From NCBI RefSeq assembly GCF_002902525.1, contig NZ_PPQZ01000054.1, positions 1 to 51,262 of the forward strand: DNA of 51,262 nt. Reading direction: 5' to 3'. Source of the DNA: Mammaliicoccus stepanovicii. GTDB taxonomy: Bacteria > Bacillota > Bacilli > Staphylococcales > Staphylococcaceae. This document shows positions 17,219-26,608 of the stretch, piece by piece. Positions within the stretch are counted from its first letter, which is position 1, and every line of letters begins with the position of its first letter. Under the pieces are notes generated by a model. The model saw only the letters and a program-made list of their open reading frames with translations. It did not search any database and had not been told where the DNA came from. Made by a program: the position numbers and the translations under genes.

Positions 17219-18661
17219 ATGGTCACATTTATCGTCTGTATCGTCTTATTAATTTTCGGTTATATGTTTTATGGTAAATTCATTGAACGTGTATTTGAAA
17301 TATATCCAAACAAAGAAACACCTGCTTATAGTAAACAAGATGGCATGGATTTTGTTCCAATGCCTGCATGGAAAGGTTGGATGATTCAATTATTAAATAT
17401 TGCAGGTCTAGGACCAATATTTGGTGCCGTTGCAGGTGCGCTTTACGGACCTGTAGCATTTATTTGGATTGTCGTAGGCTGCATTGTTGCTGGTGGCGTA
17501 CATGATTATTTTTCAGGTATGCTTAGCTTAAGACATGGTGGCGCGCAATTTCCTAAACTTGTTCAACATTATCTGGGAAAATACATAAGAGTCTTTACTG
17601 ATATCGTATCTGTTGTGTTGATGGTATTAGTGGCTGCCGCTTTCGTTGCCGGTCCAGCACAATTAATTTCATCTAAAACACCTATATCATTCATTGTCGC
17701 GCTTATCATTATCTTTGCTTATTTCATATTAGCTGCAATTCTGCCAATCAATAAAGTTATAGGTCGCATTTATCCAATTTTTGGTGCAATCTTAATTATT
17801 ATGGCAGTCAGTGTAGCCGTTGCACTTATATTTAGTGGTAAAGAAATCCCTGAAATTACCGTTCAAAATTTACACCCAAGTGGAATACCCGTTTGGCCAT
17901 TATTAATGGTAACAATTTCATGTGGTGCGATTTCTGGGTTTCATTGTACACAAAGCCCTATTATTTCTAGAACAGTAAAACATGAATCCGAAGGTAGAAA
18001 AGTATTTTATGGTGCTATGATAGCTGAAGGGATTATTGCATTAATTTGGGCAGCAGCCGGTATGACATTTTTCGGAGGAACAGAAGGTCTTGCATCTAAA
18101 TTACAATCAGTTGGCCCAGCCGGTGTAGTTGATCAAATTTCAATTCAGTTGCTCGGTCCAGTCGGAGGTATTTTAGCTTTATTAGGTGTTATCATCTTAC
18201 CAATAACAACGGGAGATACTGCATTGAGAAGTTCAAGAATGATTATTGAAGACTTTATGAAAGATAAAGTAAACATTAAATCTAAAACACTCATGATATT
18301 AGCGAGTTTCGCTGTTGGCATCCCAGCATTTTTCCTTTCTACAATAGACTATACATTCTTATGGAGATATGTAGGCTTTACTAATCAAATTGTTGCAACC
18401 GTTATGTTATGGGTAGCAGTAAGTTACTTGCTAAGATACAATAAATCACATTTAGTAGCAGGTATTCCTGCATTGTTCATGACTGGCGCAGTTAGTGTTT
18501 ATGTACTATATGCACCAGAAGGATTGTCATTACCATATCAAACCTCCATTATTGGTGGTGCTATAGTATTTGTTATTATTGCATTGTTATATGTGAGAGC
18601 AATACTGAAACAGAATAATACAACTGTAATTGGACAACCAACACAAGACTTATATAGTTGA
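17219..18661 (+). CDS. cstA: CstA-family carbon starvation / peptide-pyruvate transporter
   Basis: A 480-residue polytopic membrane protein of the CstA family. E. coli CstA and BtsT import pyruvate or peptides during carbon starvation. Family features include the YPNKETPAY segment near residue 32, GPIFGAVAGALYGP, GGVHDYFSGMLSLRHGG (about 98-114) and the SGFHCTQSPIISR segment. It is shorter than the ~700-residue E. coli protein, as is usual in Firmicutes. GAAGGAAGG precedes the ATG. It diverges from the formate dehydrogenase operon. The substrate is inferred from family only. Confidence 0.82.
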   Translation: MVTFIVCIVLLIFGYMFYGKFIERVFEIYPNKETPAYSKQDGMDFVPMPAWKGWMIQLLNIAGLGPIFGAVAGALYGPVAFIWIVVGCIVAGGVHDYFSGMLSLRHGGAQFPKLVQHYLGKYIRVFTDIVSVVLMVLVAAAFVAGPAQLISSKTPISFIVALIIIFAYFILAAILPINKVIGRIYPIFGAILIIMAVSVAVALIFSGKEIPEITVQNLHPSGIPVWPLLMVTISCGAISGFHCTQSPIISRTVKHESEGRKVFYGAMIAEGIIALIWAAAGMTFFGGTEGLASKLQSVGPAGVVDQISIQLLGPVGGILALLGVIILPITTGDTALRSSRMIIEDFMKDKVNIKSKTLMILASFAVGIPAFFLSTIDYTFLWRYVGFTNQIVATVMLWVAVSYLLRYNKSHLVAGIPALFMTGAVSVYVLYAPEGLSLPYQTSIIGGAIVFVIIALLYVRAILKQNNTTVIGQPTQDLYS

Positions 18662-18695
18662 TTTAACTATGTATAGTATCGAATAAATTTTAAGG

Positions 18696-18728
18696 AGAGC
18701 TAAGACTATTATCGTCTTGGCTCTTTAT
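18696..18728 (+). terminator. terminator-like hairpin after cstA
   Basis: AGAGCTAAGAC (18696-18706) pairs with GTCTTGGCTCT (18714-18724) with one G-T pair. The following T-run is short (TTTA), so termination may be incomplete. Confidence 0.55.
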
Positions 18729-18841
18729 GATGTTTTCTTACATCCAAAACACATTGGGATGATAGCGTGTAACTATCAATAATATATGATTATCTGTATA
18801 ATATTTATAGTATATAAAGAGATTGAGAGGAGTTTATTAAA

Positions 18842-20131
18842 TTGAAAATTAACGTAAATGAACTTACAACAAAACACCCAATAATTAAAGACATGAAACA
18901 AGGCAATGAAGTTTTTTGGAAAAATCCAAACTATCAAACTCAAAAGGATCTCCCCTTTTCCCTTGAAGATATTAAAGATGCTGAACAAAGATTAACGCGT
19001 TTTTCTTCTTACATTGAATATGTATTCCCTGAAACAAAAGCAAACAACGGGAAAATAGAATCTGAAATCATTAATATTCCTCATTTCAAAGCAGAAGAAT
19101 TTCCTCATATGAAAGGTTCACTTTATTTAAAAGGTGATCATGCACTACCGATATCTGGATCAATTAAAGCTCGAGGCGGCATTTACGAAGTACTTAAGTT
19201 TGCTGAAGAAACAGCAATTAAAAATACTGATTTTACAACAGAAAGTGATTATAAAATTCTAGCTTCTGAACCATATAAAGAATTATTTTCTAAATATCGA
19301 ATCGCTGTAGGTTCAACTGGTAATTTAGGTTTAAGTATTGGAATTATGAGTGCTAAATTAGGATTTAAAGTGACAGTGCATATGTCACAAGACGCTAAAG
19401 AGTGGAAGAAATCATTGCTAAAATCAAAAGGCGTAGAAGTAGTAGAACACGTTCAAGATTATGGGTATGCCGTTAAAGAAGGAAGATTGCTCGCTGAGAA
19501 TGACCCATACTGTCACTTTATAGATGATGAGTCATCTAGCGACTTATTCTTAGGTTATAGCGTAAGTGCTTTAAGACTAAAAAATCAATTACAAGCTGAA
19601 CAGATTATCGTAAACAAAGATCACCCACTATTTGTATATTTACCTTGTGGCGTTGGAGGTGGTCCTGGAGGCGTTGCATTTGGATTGAAAACTATTTTTG
19701 GTGATAACGTACATCCAATATTTATTGAACCAACGGAAGCTCCTTGTATGACGTTAGGTATGATTACAGATTTGCATGACAAAATTTGCGTGCAAGATAT
19801 TGGCTTAACAGGTAAAACTGTCGCAGATGGATTAGCAGTCAGTCGCCCTTCTAAATTAGTTGGCAGTATTATGACTTCTCTACTTTATGGATCGAGTACA
19901 GTTAAAGATAATCAATTGTATAAATATTTAAAAACATTACAAGATACGGAAAGTATCTTTGTGGAGCCTTCTGCTACTTCAGGATTTCATGGTTTGAAGT
20001 CTATTATAGATGCTAACTTAGCTTCCGAAAATGCTACACATTTAGTATGGTCAACTGGTGGCAATATGGTGCCTGAAGAAGAAAAAACAAAATATTACGA
20101 GCAAGCTAAGCGTATAGCAGAAACGGAGTAG
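18842..20131 (+). CDS. dsdA: D-serine dehydratase
   Basis: A 429-residue PLP enzyme that converts D-serine to pyruvate and ammonia. The PLP lysine lies in SGSIKARGG (about K109), and the phosphate-binding glycine loop is CGVGGGPGG. The N-terminal segment with [16 protein letters not shown] is characteristic of DsdA, as distinct from serine racemase or threonine dehydratase. The start is a TTG at 18842 with GAGAGGAG ending 9 nt before it. It heads a plus-strand unit with a YdcZ-type permease 6 bp downstream and a Nudix gene after that. Among staphylococci DsdA is best known from S. saprophyticus, where it allows growth in D-serine-rich urine. No DsdC regulator or DsdX permease is next to it. 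Confidence 0.9.
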   Translation: MKINVNELTTKHPIIKDMKQGNEVFWKNPNYQTQKDLPFSLEDIKDAEQRLTRFSSYIEYVFPETKANNGKIESEIINIPHFKAEEFPHMKGSLYLKGDHALPISGSIKARGGIYEVLKFAEETAIKNTDFTTESDYKILASEPYKELFSKYRIAVGSTGNLGLSIGIMSAKLGFKVTVHMSQDAKEWKKSLLKSKGVEVVEHVQDYGYAVKEGRLLAENDPYCHFIDDESSSDLFLGYSVSALRLKNQLQAEQIIVNKDHPLFVYLPCGVGGGPGGVAFGLKTIFGDNVHPIFIEPTEAPCMTLGMITDLHDKICVQDIGLTGKTVADGLAVSRPSKLVGSIMTSLLYGSSTVKDNQLYKYLKTLQDTESIFVEPSATSGFHGLKSIIDANLASENATHLVWSTGGNMVPEEEKTKYYEQAKRIAETE

Positions 20132-20137
20132 TTTTTA

Positions 20138-21070
20138 TTGATATTACTTATTATATTAGGTGTTGTAGCAGGACTATGTGTTCCGCTACAAACATCTATA
20201 AATACAAAGTTAGGCAGTTTTACAAAGTCACCTATTCTAGCTTCATTTTATTCATTTTTAGTTGGTACGATTGTACTCATCTTTATTAATTTAATGATGA
20301 ATCCACAAAAGCTATCACCGACTTTCATATTAAATCAGGATTTTTCATATATTTGGTTTACTGGTGGTTTATTAGGTGTCATATTCTTAACCGGCAATTT
20401 ATTATTATTGCCTAGAATTGGTGCAGCACTAACGGTAGTCATGACAGTTACTGGACAAATTATAATGGGTTTAATCATTGATCAATTTGGACTTTTCAAT
20501 GCTGAAATACATACTATTAACATTGGTAGAATTTCAGGCGTCATAATCATGTTGATTGGTATATTACTTATGAATTATAAGAAGAAATCTTCAAGAATTA
20601 TTACAAACAAGTCCAATCACACAAACCTTTGGATGATGCTCGGCATGTTAACAGGATGTCTTCCACCAATTCAAACGGCTATTAACAGCGCATTAAGATA
20701 TGAAGTTCATTCATTTTATTTATCTGCACTTATATCTTTTGTAATTGGTACTTCTGCATTATTTATATTATCTTTAATAATAGTAAGAAGATTAAAATTT
20801 AGCTTTATTAATTCATCTCAAGATAGAATAAAGCCCATTTATTTCATCGGTGGCGCTTTAGGTGTGATTTTTGTTACGACAAACATCTTACTTATGCCAG
20901 AACTTGGTGCAGCATTAACGTTAATGGTCGTAATATTCGGGCAGATGGTAATGGCATTGCTAATAGATCAATTTGGATGGTTTAATACACCAATGTATAA
21001 GATAACCACACGACGATTGATAGGTGCAATACTTGTATTTATAGGCATCGTTATCTTGAAATTATATTAA
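20138..21070 (+). CDS. DMT-superfamily permease, YdcZ/DUF606 tandem type
   Basis: A 310-residue membrane protein of about ten helices formed by two homologous DUF606 (YdcZ) halves. Both halves carry a GCLPPIQTAINSAL-like start (VPLQTSINTKL at about 15; PPIQTAINSAL at about 178) and a GAALTxxMxxxGQxxMxLxIDQFG motif (about 95-127 and 255-285). The drug/metabolite transporter fold suggests efflux or uptake of a small metabolite. Its place 6 bp after dsdA makes D-serine or a related amino acid a reasonable guess. The start is TTG with CGGAG 9 nt upstream. Confidence 0.75.
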   Translation: MILLIILGVVAGLCVPLQTSINTKLGSFTKSPILASFYSFLVGTIVLIFINLMMNPQKLSPTFILNQDFSYIWFTGGLLGVIFLTGNLLLLPRIGAALTVVMTVTGQIIMGLIIDQFGLFNAEIHTINIGRISGVIIMLIGILLMNYKKKSSRIITNKSNHTNLWMMLGMLTGCLPPIQTAINSALRYEVHSFYLSALISFVIGTSALFILSLIIVRRLKFSFINSSQDRIKPIYFIGGALGVIFVTTNILLMPELGAALTLMVVIFGQMVMALLIDQFGWFNTPMYKITTRRLIGAILVFIGIVILKLY

Positions 21071-21096
21071 TTTGTTAAATAAAGGAGGATATATTT

Positions 21097-21555
21097 ATGG
21101 ATTTAACACTCAAATCAGGTGAAGGTATGTTAAATATTAGAGTCGGAGCTATTGTCAAAGCTAAGGATCAATATATATTTCATCATGACAAACATGATCA
21201 TTACTACGCACTTATAGGTGGTCGTGTGAAATATTTTGAAAGCTCTGATTCTGCAATAAAAAGAGAACTCAAAGAAGAAATTGGCATTGATATAGATAAC
21301 TTTAAATTTCTTACAACAATTCAAAATTTCTTTGAATTTAAAGGTACTTCTTACCATGAAATATTATTCGTTTATGAAGTGAATATCGAGAATTCTATCG
21401 AGCAATTAAATTTATTAGACGATCCAAACATTTCTTACGCATCATGCTCTATTGAAGAAATTCCTGATTTAATTATAAAACCATACAAAGCTAAAGAAAT
21501 CATATTAAGACATACTGATGTATTGCCTTTATTTATTTCGAAAGATGAAGATTAA
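21097..21555 (+). CDS. Nudix hydrolase
   Basis: A 152-residue cytosolic pyrophosphohydrolase with a perfect Nudix box GRVKYFE-SSDSAIK-RELKEEIGI (about residues 46-68; GX5EX7REUXEEXGU), whose glutamates bind Mg2+. The substrate, a nucleoside diphosphate linked to X, cannot be inferred. AAAGGAGG precedes the ATG. It follows the dsdA-permease pair by 26 bp and ends at a strong terminator, so it is probably the last gene of that operon. Confidence 0.83.
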   Translation: MDLTLKSGEGMLNIRVGAIVKAKDQYIFHHDKHDHYYALIGGRVKYFESSDSAIKRELKEEIGIDIDNFKFLTTIQNFFEFKGTSYHEILFVYEVNIENSIEQLNLLDDPNISYASCSIEEIPDLIIKPYKAKEIILRHTDVLPLFISKDED

Positions 21556-21578
21556 TAATACTGATTCTAAAGAATCAA

Positions 21579-21629
21579 TTAAAAATCAAATTAACCAAAA
21601 TGTTTTTGGCTAATTTGATTAATTTTTTT
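21579..21629 (+). terminator. terminator after the Nudix gene
   Basis: AATCAAATTAACCAAAA (from 21584) pairs with TTTTTGGCTAATTTGATT, followed by AATTTTTTT. Confidence 0.85.
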
Positions 21630-21840
21630 ATCTGAATTTCAATACTTATAATCAATTACAAATAAATATTCTCATCTTATACAAAAATACCATATTACAT
21701 CTTTATTTATATTTCATATCATAATGAACTTAATTCCTCATAATATAATGTAAAAAGTATATTTTATTTACTTTTAAACTATTATTCAACACTGTCATCA
21801 TCATATTCACCACCTTAAATCTCTATTTTTAAATTCTTTT
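21630..21840. other. gene-free stretch before the katA promoter
   Basis: AT-rich with no open reading frame of note, and no repeat or hairpin that I can support. The katA promoter and operator follow at 21843-21896. Confidence 0.5.
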
Positions 21841-21842
21841 AC

Positions 21843-21871
21843 TTGTCACTGACGATAGTTTAAATTATAAT
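21843..21871 (+). promoter_or_regulatory. katA promoter
   Basis: TTGTCA (21843-21848), a 17-bp spacer and TATAAT (21866-21871) lie about 50 bp before the katA ATG. Confidence 0.7.
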
Positions 21872-21881
21872 TAATATGAAA

Positions 21882-21896
21882 TTAGAATTATTATAA
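21882..21896 (+). promoter_or_regulatory. PerR box of katA
   Basis: TTAGAATTATTATAA differs from the PerR consensus TTATAATNATTATAA at one position. It sits just after the -10 box, over the predicted transcription start, where a bound repressor would block transcription. PerR control of katA is established in staphylococci and Bacillus. Confidence 0.75.
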
Positions 21897-21920
21897 TTAA
21901 GAATCTCAAGGAGGATAATT

Positions 21921-23399
21921 ATGACTAACAAATCATTTAGAGGTATATTTGGAGCACCTGTATCAGATCGTGAAAACTCAATGACAGCTGGCCGTCGTGG
22001 TCCGTTAGTGATGCAAGATATTTATTTCTTAGAACAATTAGCGCATTTTGATAGAGAAGTAATTCCTGAAAGACGTATGCACGCTAAAGGTTCTGGAGCA
22101 TTCGGTACTTTTACTGTGACACATGACATTACAAAATATACATCTGCAAAAATATTCTCAGAAGTTGGTAAACAAACAGAAATGTTCGCACGTTTTTCAA
22201 CTGTTGCAGGTGAACGTGGTGCAGCAGATGCAGAAAGAGACATCCGTGGATTTGCACTTAAATTCTATACTGAAGAAGGTAACTGGGATTTAGTTGGTAA
22301 CAACACACCTGTATTCTTCTTCCGTGATCCTAAATTATTCCCAAGTTTAAATCGCGCTGTAAAACGTGATCCAAGAACAAACATGAGAAGTTCACAAAAC
22401 AACTGGGATTTCTGGACTTCATTACCAGAAGCACTACATCAAGTAACTATTTTAATGACAGATAGAGGTATTCCAAAAGGTTTCCGTAATATGCACGGAT
22501 TCGGTTCTCATACGTACTCTATGTATAATGATGCTGGAGAAAGAGTTTGGGTTAAATTCCATTTCAGAACTCAACAAGGTATCGAAAATTTACAACCTGA
22601 AGAAGCTGAAGCTATTGTAGCTAAAGATAGAGAATCTTCACAAAGAGACTTATATGATGCAATCGAAAGAGGCGACTTCCCTAAATGGAAGATGTACATT
22701 CAAGTTATGACCGAAGAACAAGCTAAAAATCACCCAGACAACCCATTTGATTTAACAAAAGTTTGGTACAAAGGTGATTACCCATTAATCGAAGTTGGGG
22801 AATTTGAGCTTAACCGAAATCCAAATAACTATTTCCAAGATGTAGAACAAGCTGCATTTGCACCTACAAATATCGTACCTGGCTTAGATTTCTCACCAGA
22901 TAAGATGTTACAAGGTCGTCTATTCTCATACGGAGATACACAACGTTACCGTTTAGGTGTAAACCATTGGCAAATTCCTGTTAACCAACCAAAAGGTGTT
23001 GGCGTTGAAAACATGTGCCCATTTGCTAGAGATGGTCAAATGCGTGTAATTGACGATAATCAAGGTAGTTCAACAAACTACTATCCAAACAGTGAAGGTG
23101 CATTTGAAGACTCACCAGAATTCAAGAAACCTGGCTTAGATATTGAAGGTCAAGTTTATGAATATGATTTCCGTGAAGACGATAGCAATTACTATGAACA
23201 ACCTGGTAAATTATTCAGACTTCAATCTCCTGAACAACAAGAACGTATGTTTATTAATACTGCAAATGAAATGGAAGGCACTACTGACGAAGTTAAACAT
23301 CGTCATATCCGTAACTGTTACAAAGCAGATCCAAATTACGGTAAAGGTGTAGCTAAAGCACTAGGTATTGATATTAATTCAGTAGATTTAGAAGGATAA
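21921..23399 (+). CDS. katA: catalase
   Basis: A 492-residue monofunctional haem catalase that converts H2O2 to water and oxygen. It has the catalytic His in [12 protein letters not shown] (about H54), the catalytic Asn in VGNNTPVF (about N127) and the haem-ligand Tyr in [14 protein letters not shown] (about 335). The length and sequence match staphylococcal KatA closely, except that the C-terminus stops soon after [11 protein letters not shown], so the extra tail I recall from the S. aureus enzyme is absent. AAGGAGGA precedes the ATG. It is a single-gene unit with a PerR box and a strong terminator. Confidence 0.95.
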   Translation: MTNKSFRGIFGAPVSDRENSMTAGRRGPLVMQDIYFLEQLAHFDREVIPERRMHAKGSGAFGTFTVTHDITKYTSAKIFSEVGKQTEMFARFSTVAGERGAADAERDIRGFALKFYTEEGNWDLVGNNTPVFFFRDPKLFPSLNRAVKRDPRTNMRSSQNNWDFWTSLPEALHQVTILMTDRGIPKGFRNMHGFGSHTYSMYNDAGERVWVKFHFRTQQGIENLQPEEAEAIVAKDRESSQRDLYDAIERGDFPKWKMYIQVMTEEQAKNHPDNPFDLTKVWYKGDYPLIEVGEFELNRNPNNYFQDVEQAAFAPTNIVPGLDFSPDKMLQGRLFSYGDTQRYRLGVNHWQIPVNQPKGVGVENMCPFARDGQMRVIDDNQGSSTNYYPNSEGAFEDSPEFKKPGLDIEGQVYEYDFREDDSNYYEQPGKLFRLQSPEQQERMFINTANEMEGTTDEVKHRHIRNCYKADPNYGKGVAKALGIDINSVDLEG

Positions 23400-23433
23400 T
23401 GACATTCAACGTGTCTCATCGTAATGCTTAACT

Positions 23434-23495
23434 CAAAAACAAGCATATCACGTAACTGATACTTTCAGTTTCATCCGTGATATGCTTGTTTTTTA
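23434..23495. terminator. terminator between katA and the MFS gene
   Basis: A 17-bp perfect stem, AAAACAAGCATATCACG (23436-23452) with CGTGATATGCTTGTTTT (23476-23492), encloses a smaller inner hairpin (AACTGATA/TTTCAGTT). It ends in a T-run and can serve both strands. Confidence 0.88.
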
Positions 23496-23512
23496 TGCTT
23501 ATTTTTAATATT

Positions 23513-24694
23513 TTATGCTTTTTTCATTCTGATTACGTGTAGGAAATAATATGCGACTAATCCTATTAATGCAACAACTGCCATTGCTAAATACAATCCA
23601 GAGTACCCAATTGTATGTGTAAAGTTTCCTAATACATAAGGACCAAAACCTAATCCAAAATCTAAACCTATAAAGTAAGTTGATGTTGCAAGTCCCATTT
23701 TTTCAATTGGTGACACTTTAACGACTAGCGCTTGGAATATAGATTGTAAGTTACCAAATCCTAGTCCTACAAATGCACCTGCTAATAATAATACAACACC
23801 ATTATGTGCAATACTTATTAAGAATAATCCTAATATCAAACTTATGAAGGCTGGTATCGTCACGATATTTTCTCCACGTTGATCCATAATTCTACCTGTA
23901 AATGGACGTGTTAGTAATATTGCAATTGCGTATACAACGAAGAAGAAACTCGCTGCATCTACAAGTTGGTTCTCTTCAGCAAAGAATTGAATAAAGGATA
24001 ATACTGAAGAATAAGCAATACTTACGATAATAACTACTATAGCTATTGGTAATGCATGTACAGAGAAGAAATCTGTAATTTTGAAACCTTGTTTGCTTGA
24101 TGTTTTAGGCATTACAGGTGTTTCAACTTTCATAAATAATGACATCACAAAAGCAACCACGATTAATACTGTACAAATAAAGAATAACACTGACATTGGC
24201 ATATGTTGATATAGTAATAATCCGATGAATGGCCCAATTGCAGTACCTAATACCATACTTAAACTATACATACTTATACCTTCACTACGACGTTCAGCTG
24301 GTGTAATGAATGCAGCAATCGTACCTGTTGCCGTACTTGCCACACCACTAGCCACACCATTTAATATACGAACGATTAATAGCAATGTAAATGATGAAGC
24401 TGAAACTAAATATAATCCGTTTGTAATAACTAATAATATTCCACCAAAGATTAAGATTCTCTTCGTACCTAATATATTAATGTATTTACCTGTCATAAAT
24501 CGTCCGAGTAATGACCCTACTATAAAGAGACCTGACGCTAATCCAGCTAAACTGTCTGGTACATGAAACGTCTCTTTACTATATCCACCTACTGTTACTA
24601 ATAATAAATACATCGATAAAAATATAAAAAAGCTGATGACAAAGTTAAAAATAAAATCCTTTGTCCAAATCGGCTTTTTAATTTTATTTTCCAT
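23513..24694 (-). CDS. MFS efflux transporter (DHA1 type)
   Basis: A 393-residue, 12-helix major facilitator protein. The loop 2-3 motif GSLLGRFMTGKYINILGTKR (about 60-80) and the antiporter-type helix 5 motif SMVLGTAIGPFIG (about 145-158) mark it as a proton-coupled exporter. The ATG at 24694 is chosen because GAGGAGG lies 9 nt upstream. It overlaps the end of the MarR gene by 11 bases, so the two are co-translated. Its partner suggests regulated drug or toxic-compound efflux; the substrate is unknown. Confidence 0.8.
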   Translation of the reverse strand: MENKIKKPIWTKDFIFNFVISFFIFLSMYLLLVTVGGYSKETFHVPDSLAGLASGLFIVGSLLGRFMTGKYINILGTKRILIFGGILLVITNGLYLVSASSFTLLLIVRILNGVASGVASTATGTIAAFITPAERRSEGISMYSLSMVLGTAIGPFIGLLLYQHMPMSVLFFICTVLIVVAFVMSLFMKVETPVMPKTSSKQGFKITDFFSVHALPIAIVVIIVSIAYSSVLSFIQFFAEENQLVDAASFFFVVYAIAILLTRPFTGRIMDQRGENIVTIPAFISLILGLFLISIAHNGVVLLLAGAFVGLGFGNLQSIFQALVVKVSPIEKMGLATSTYFIGLDFGLGFGPYVLGNFTHTIGYSGLYLAMAVVALIGLVAYYFLHVIRMKKA

Positions 24695-25124
24695 TATGAT
24701 TTGCCTCCTCAATTAAATGTGTTCTAAGTTTTTCTAGTACGCGTTCCGCTACTTCCATTTCATGTAATTCAATATCCATTGATTTAAAACATGATTCTTG
24801 GAATTGTTTAATTTTCTCGAAAGTTTCTACATACTGTTTACTACCTAACTCGGTTAAAGTTAAGAATTTCTCTCGTTTATCTTCATCACTATTCTGAGCA
24901 TGAACTAAATCGTGGTCTATGAGCTTTTTGATCATTTTTCGTGCAGTTGGTTTCTCAATAAACGAACGTTTAGATACTTGTACTAATGTTGTTGGTTGAT
25001 GTTCACTTATATCCCTCAATATTTTGTATTGTGCTGCATAAAGGTCATACGGTTCTAAAATCATATTGATATGATGGATATAAGGTCTGTAAACATTTGT
25101 GTATGCATTAAAAAATTTATTCAT
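24684..25124 (-). CDS. MarR-family transcriptional regulator
   Basis: A 146-residue winged-helix regulator. The recognition region TLVQVSKRSFIEKPTARKMIKKLIDHDLV (about 46-74) and the wing with NSDEDKREKFLTLTELG (about 77-95) are standard MarR. GGGAGC precedes the ATG by 8 nt. It is the first gene of the marR-MFS operon and probably represses its own promoter through the palindrome at 25154-25170 until a ligand releases it. Confidence 0.85.
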   Translation of the reverse strand: MNKFFNAYTNVYRPYIHHINMILEPYDLYAAQYKILRDISEHQPTTLVQVSKRSFIEKPTARKMIKKLIDHDLVHAQNSDEDKREKFLTLTELGSKQYVETFEKIKQFQESCFKSMDIELHEMEVAERVLEKLRTHLIEEANHNGK

Positions 25125-25153
25125 TTAAACTAGCTCCCGTCCGATGCGAAAAT

Positions 25154-25170
25154 GGTTAGCTTTGCTAACT
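25154..25170. promoter_or_regulatory. candidate operator of the MarR regulator
   Basis: GTTAGC (25155-25160) and GCTAAC (25164-25169) form a perfect inverted repeat with a 3-bp centre. It sits just after the predicted start of marR transcription, the usual place for autorepression. Confidence 0.55.
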
Positions 25171-25181
25171 AATACTACGCA

Positions 25182-25210
25182 ATTCTACTCCCCTTTTACA
25201 TGTATGTCAA
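25182..25210 (-). promoter_or_regulatory. promoter of the marR-MFS operon
   Basis: On the minus strand, TTGACA (25205-25210), a 17-bp spacer and TAGAAT (25182-25187). Confidence 0.7.
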
Positions 25211-25280
25211 CACTATTAGCATTTAAACTACAACATTTTTTCCCAATTTGCTTTATAATTTAATAAAAGGAGGTATTATG

Positions 25281-26474
25281 ATGATTAATCGTTTTTACGA
25301 AGCTCTATCTAATAAAGAAAATAAAATGATAGAAATCAGAAGATATTTACATGCACATCCAGAATTATCTTTTGAAGAAGAAAAAACTGCACAATATATT
25401 AGTGATTTTTACAAAGATAAAGATGTAGAAATTAAAACACATATAGGTGGTAAAGGTATATACGGCATTAAAGTGACCATTGATTCTGGGAAACCTGGCA
25501 AAACTCTTGCGCTAAGAGCTGACTTTGATGCATTACCTATTAAAGAAGATACAGGATTAGCATTTACATCGAAAAATGAAGGTGTCATGCATGCATGTGG
25601 TCACGATGCACATACAGCCTACTTAATGGTTTTAGCAGAAACGTTAATTGAATTTAAAGACCATTTACAAGGAAAAATCATCATCATACATCAACCCGCA
25701 GAAGAAAAACCACCAGGTGGTGCACAAGCCCTAATTAAAGATGGCATCCTTGATGGTGTGGATAATGTAATAGGTGTTCATGTTATTAGCAACTTAGAAA
25801 GTAATCGCGTTTACTACCGAGAAGGCAACGTACAATCTGGACGAAACATATTTAAACTAAAAATAATTGGTCAAGGTGGACATGGTTCTTCACCTCATTT
25901 AGCAAATGATCCAATTGTTGCTGCCAGCAGTTTTGTTATGTCTGTTCAAACAATCGTATCAAGAAAATTAAATCCATTCGATATGGGTGTCATTTCAATT
26001 GGTTCATTTGATGGTAAAGGTCAATTTAATATCATCAAAAATGAAGTTGAACTTGAAGGTGATGTTCGAGGAATGAATGAAGAAACGATGCAGCTGATTG
26101 AAGATGAAATAAAACGTATTTCCCATGGCTTAGAAACAATGTATGGCGTCAAGTGTGATCTTGAATATCATAGAGACTATCCAGTATTATATAATGATCC
26201 AACTTTAACTAAACAAGTTGCAAATGCAATTAGAACATCTAATATTAAAGAAATAAATAGCGTGGAACGTACAGAACCATTACCACCTTCAGAAGACTTT
26301 GCATATTACGCCAAAGAGCTGCCATGTACATTCTTCTATGTTGGAGCTAGTCCGAAAGATAAACAAACATACCCGCACCATCATCCAAAGTTCGATATAG
26401 ATGAAAGTTCATTGCTTATCGCTGCTAAATCAGTTGCAGCTGCAACTTTTGATTATTTAGGTGTTAAATCATAA
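25281..26474 (+). CDS. M20-family amidohydrolase (N-acyl-amino acid hydrolase type)
   Basis: A 397-residue metal-dependent amidohydrolase related to hippurate, N-acetyl-diaminopimelate and IAA-amino acid hydrolases. Metal ligands are seen in HACGHDAHTAY (about 104-114), the PAEE pair in HQPAEEKPPGGA and the late His in YPHHHP. The frame is open upstream; AAAAGGAGG (25265-25273) lies 7 nt from the ATG at 25281 and 4 nt from the one at 25278, so 25281 is preferred. It diverges from the marR operon and is followed by a strong terminator. The exact substrate is unknown. Confidence 0.83.
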   Translation: MINRFYEALSNKENKMIEIRRYLHAHPELSFEEEKTAQYISDFYKDKDVEIKTHIGGKGIYGIKVTIDSGKPGKTLALRADFDALPIKEDTGLAFTSKNEGVMHACGHDAHTAYLMVLAETLIEFKDHLQGKIIIIHQPAEEKPPGGAQALIKDGILDGVDNVIGVHVISNLESNRVYYREGNVQSGRNIFKLKIIGQGGHGSSPHLANDPIVAASSFVMSVQTIVSRKLNPFDMGVISIGSFDGKGQFNIIKNEVELEGDVRGMNEETMQLIEDEIKRISHGLETMYGVKCDLEYHRDYPVLYNDPTLTKQVANAIRTSNIKEINSVERTEPLPPSEDFAYYAKELPCTFFYVGASPKDKQTYPHHHPKFDIDESSLLIAAKSVAAATFDYLGVKS

Positions 26475-26510
26475 TAAAGAATCGACTTTGACATAAATAT
26501 AAAGAAAACT

Positions 26511-26560
26511 AAAAAAATCGTAAAATTTCTTCCATTAACAAAGAAATTTTACGATTTTTG
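26511..26560. terminator. bidirectional terminator
   Basis: AAAAATCGTAAAATTTCTT (26513-26531) pairs perfectly over 19 bp with the segment at 26541-26559, which ends in T-residues. Confidence 0.9.
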
Positions 26561-26608
26561 TCTTTATTTATAATTTGAAAAGCTTCATGACTTAAATTGA
26601 AGTCTCAC

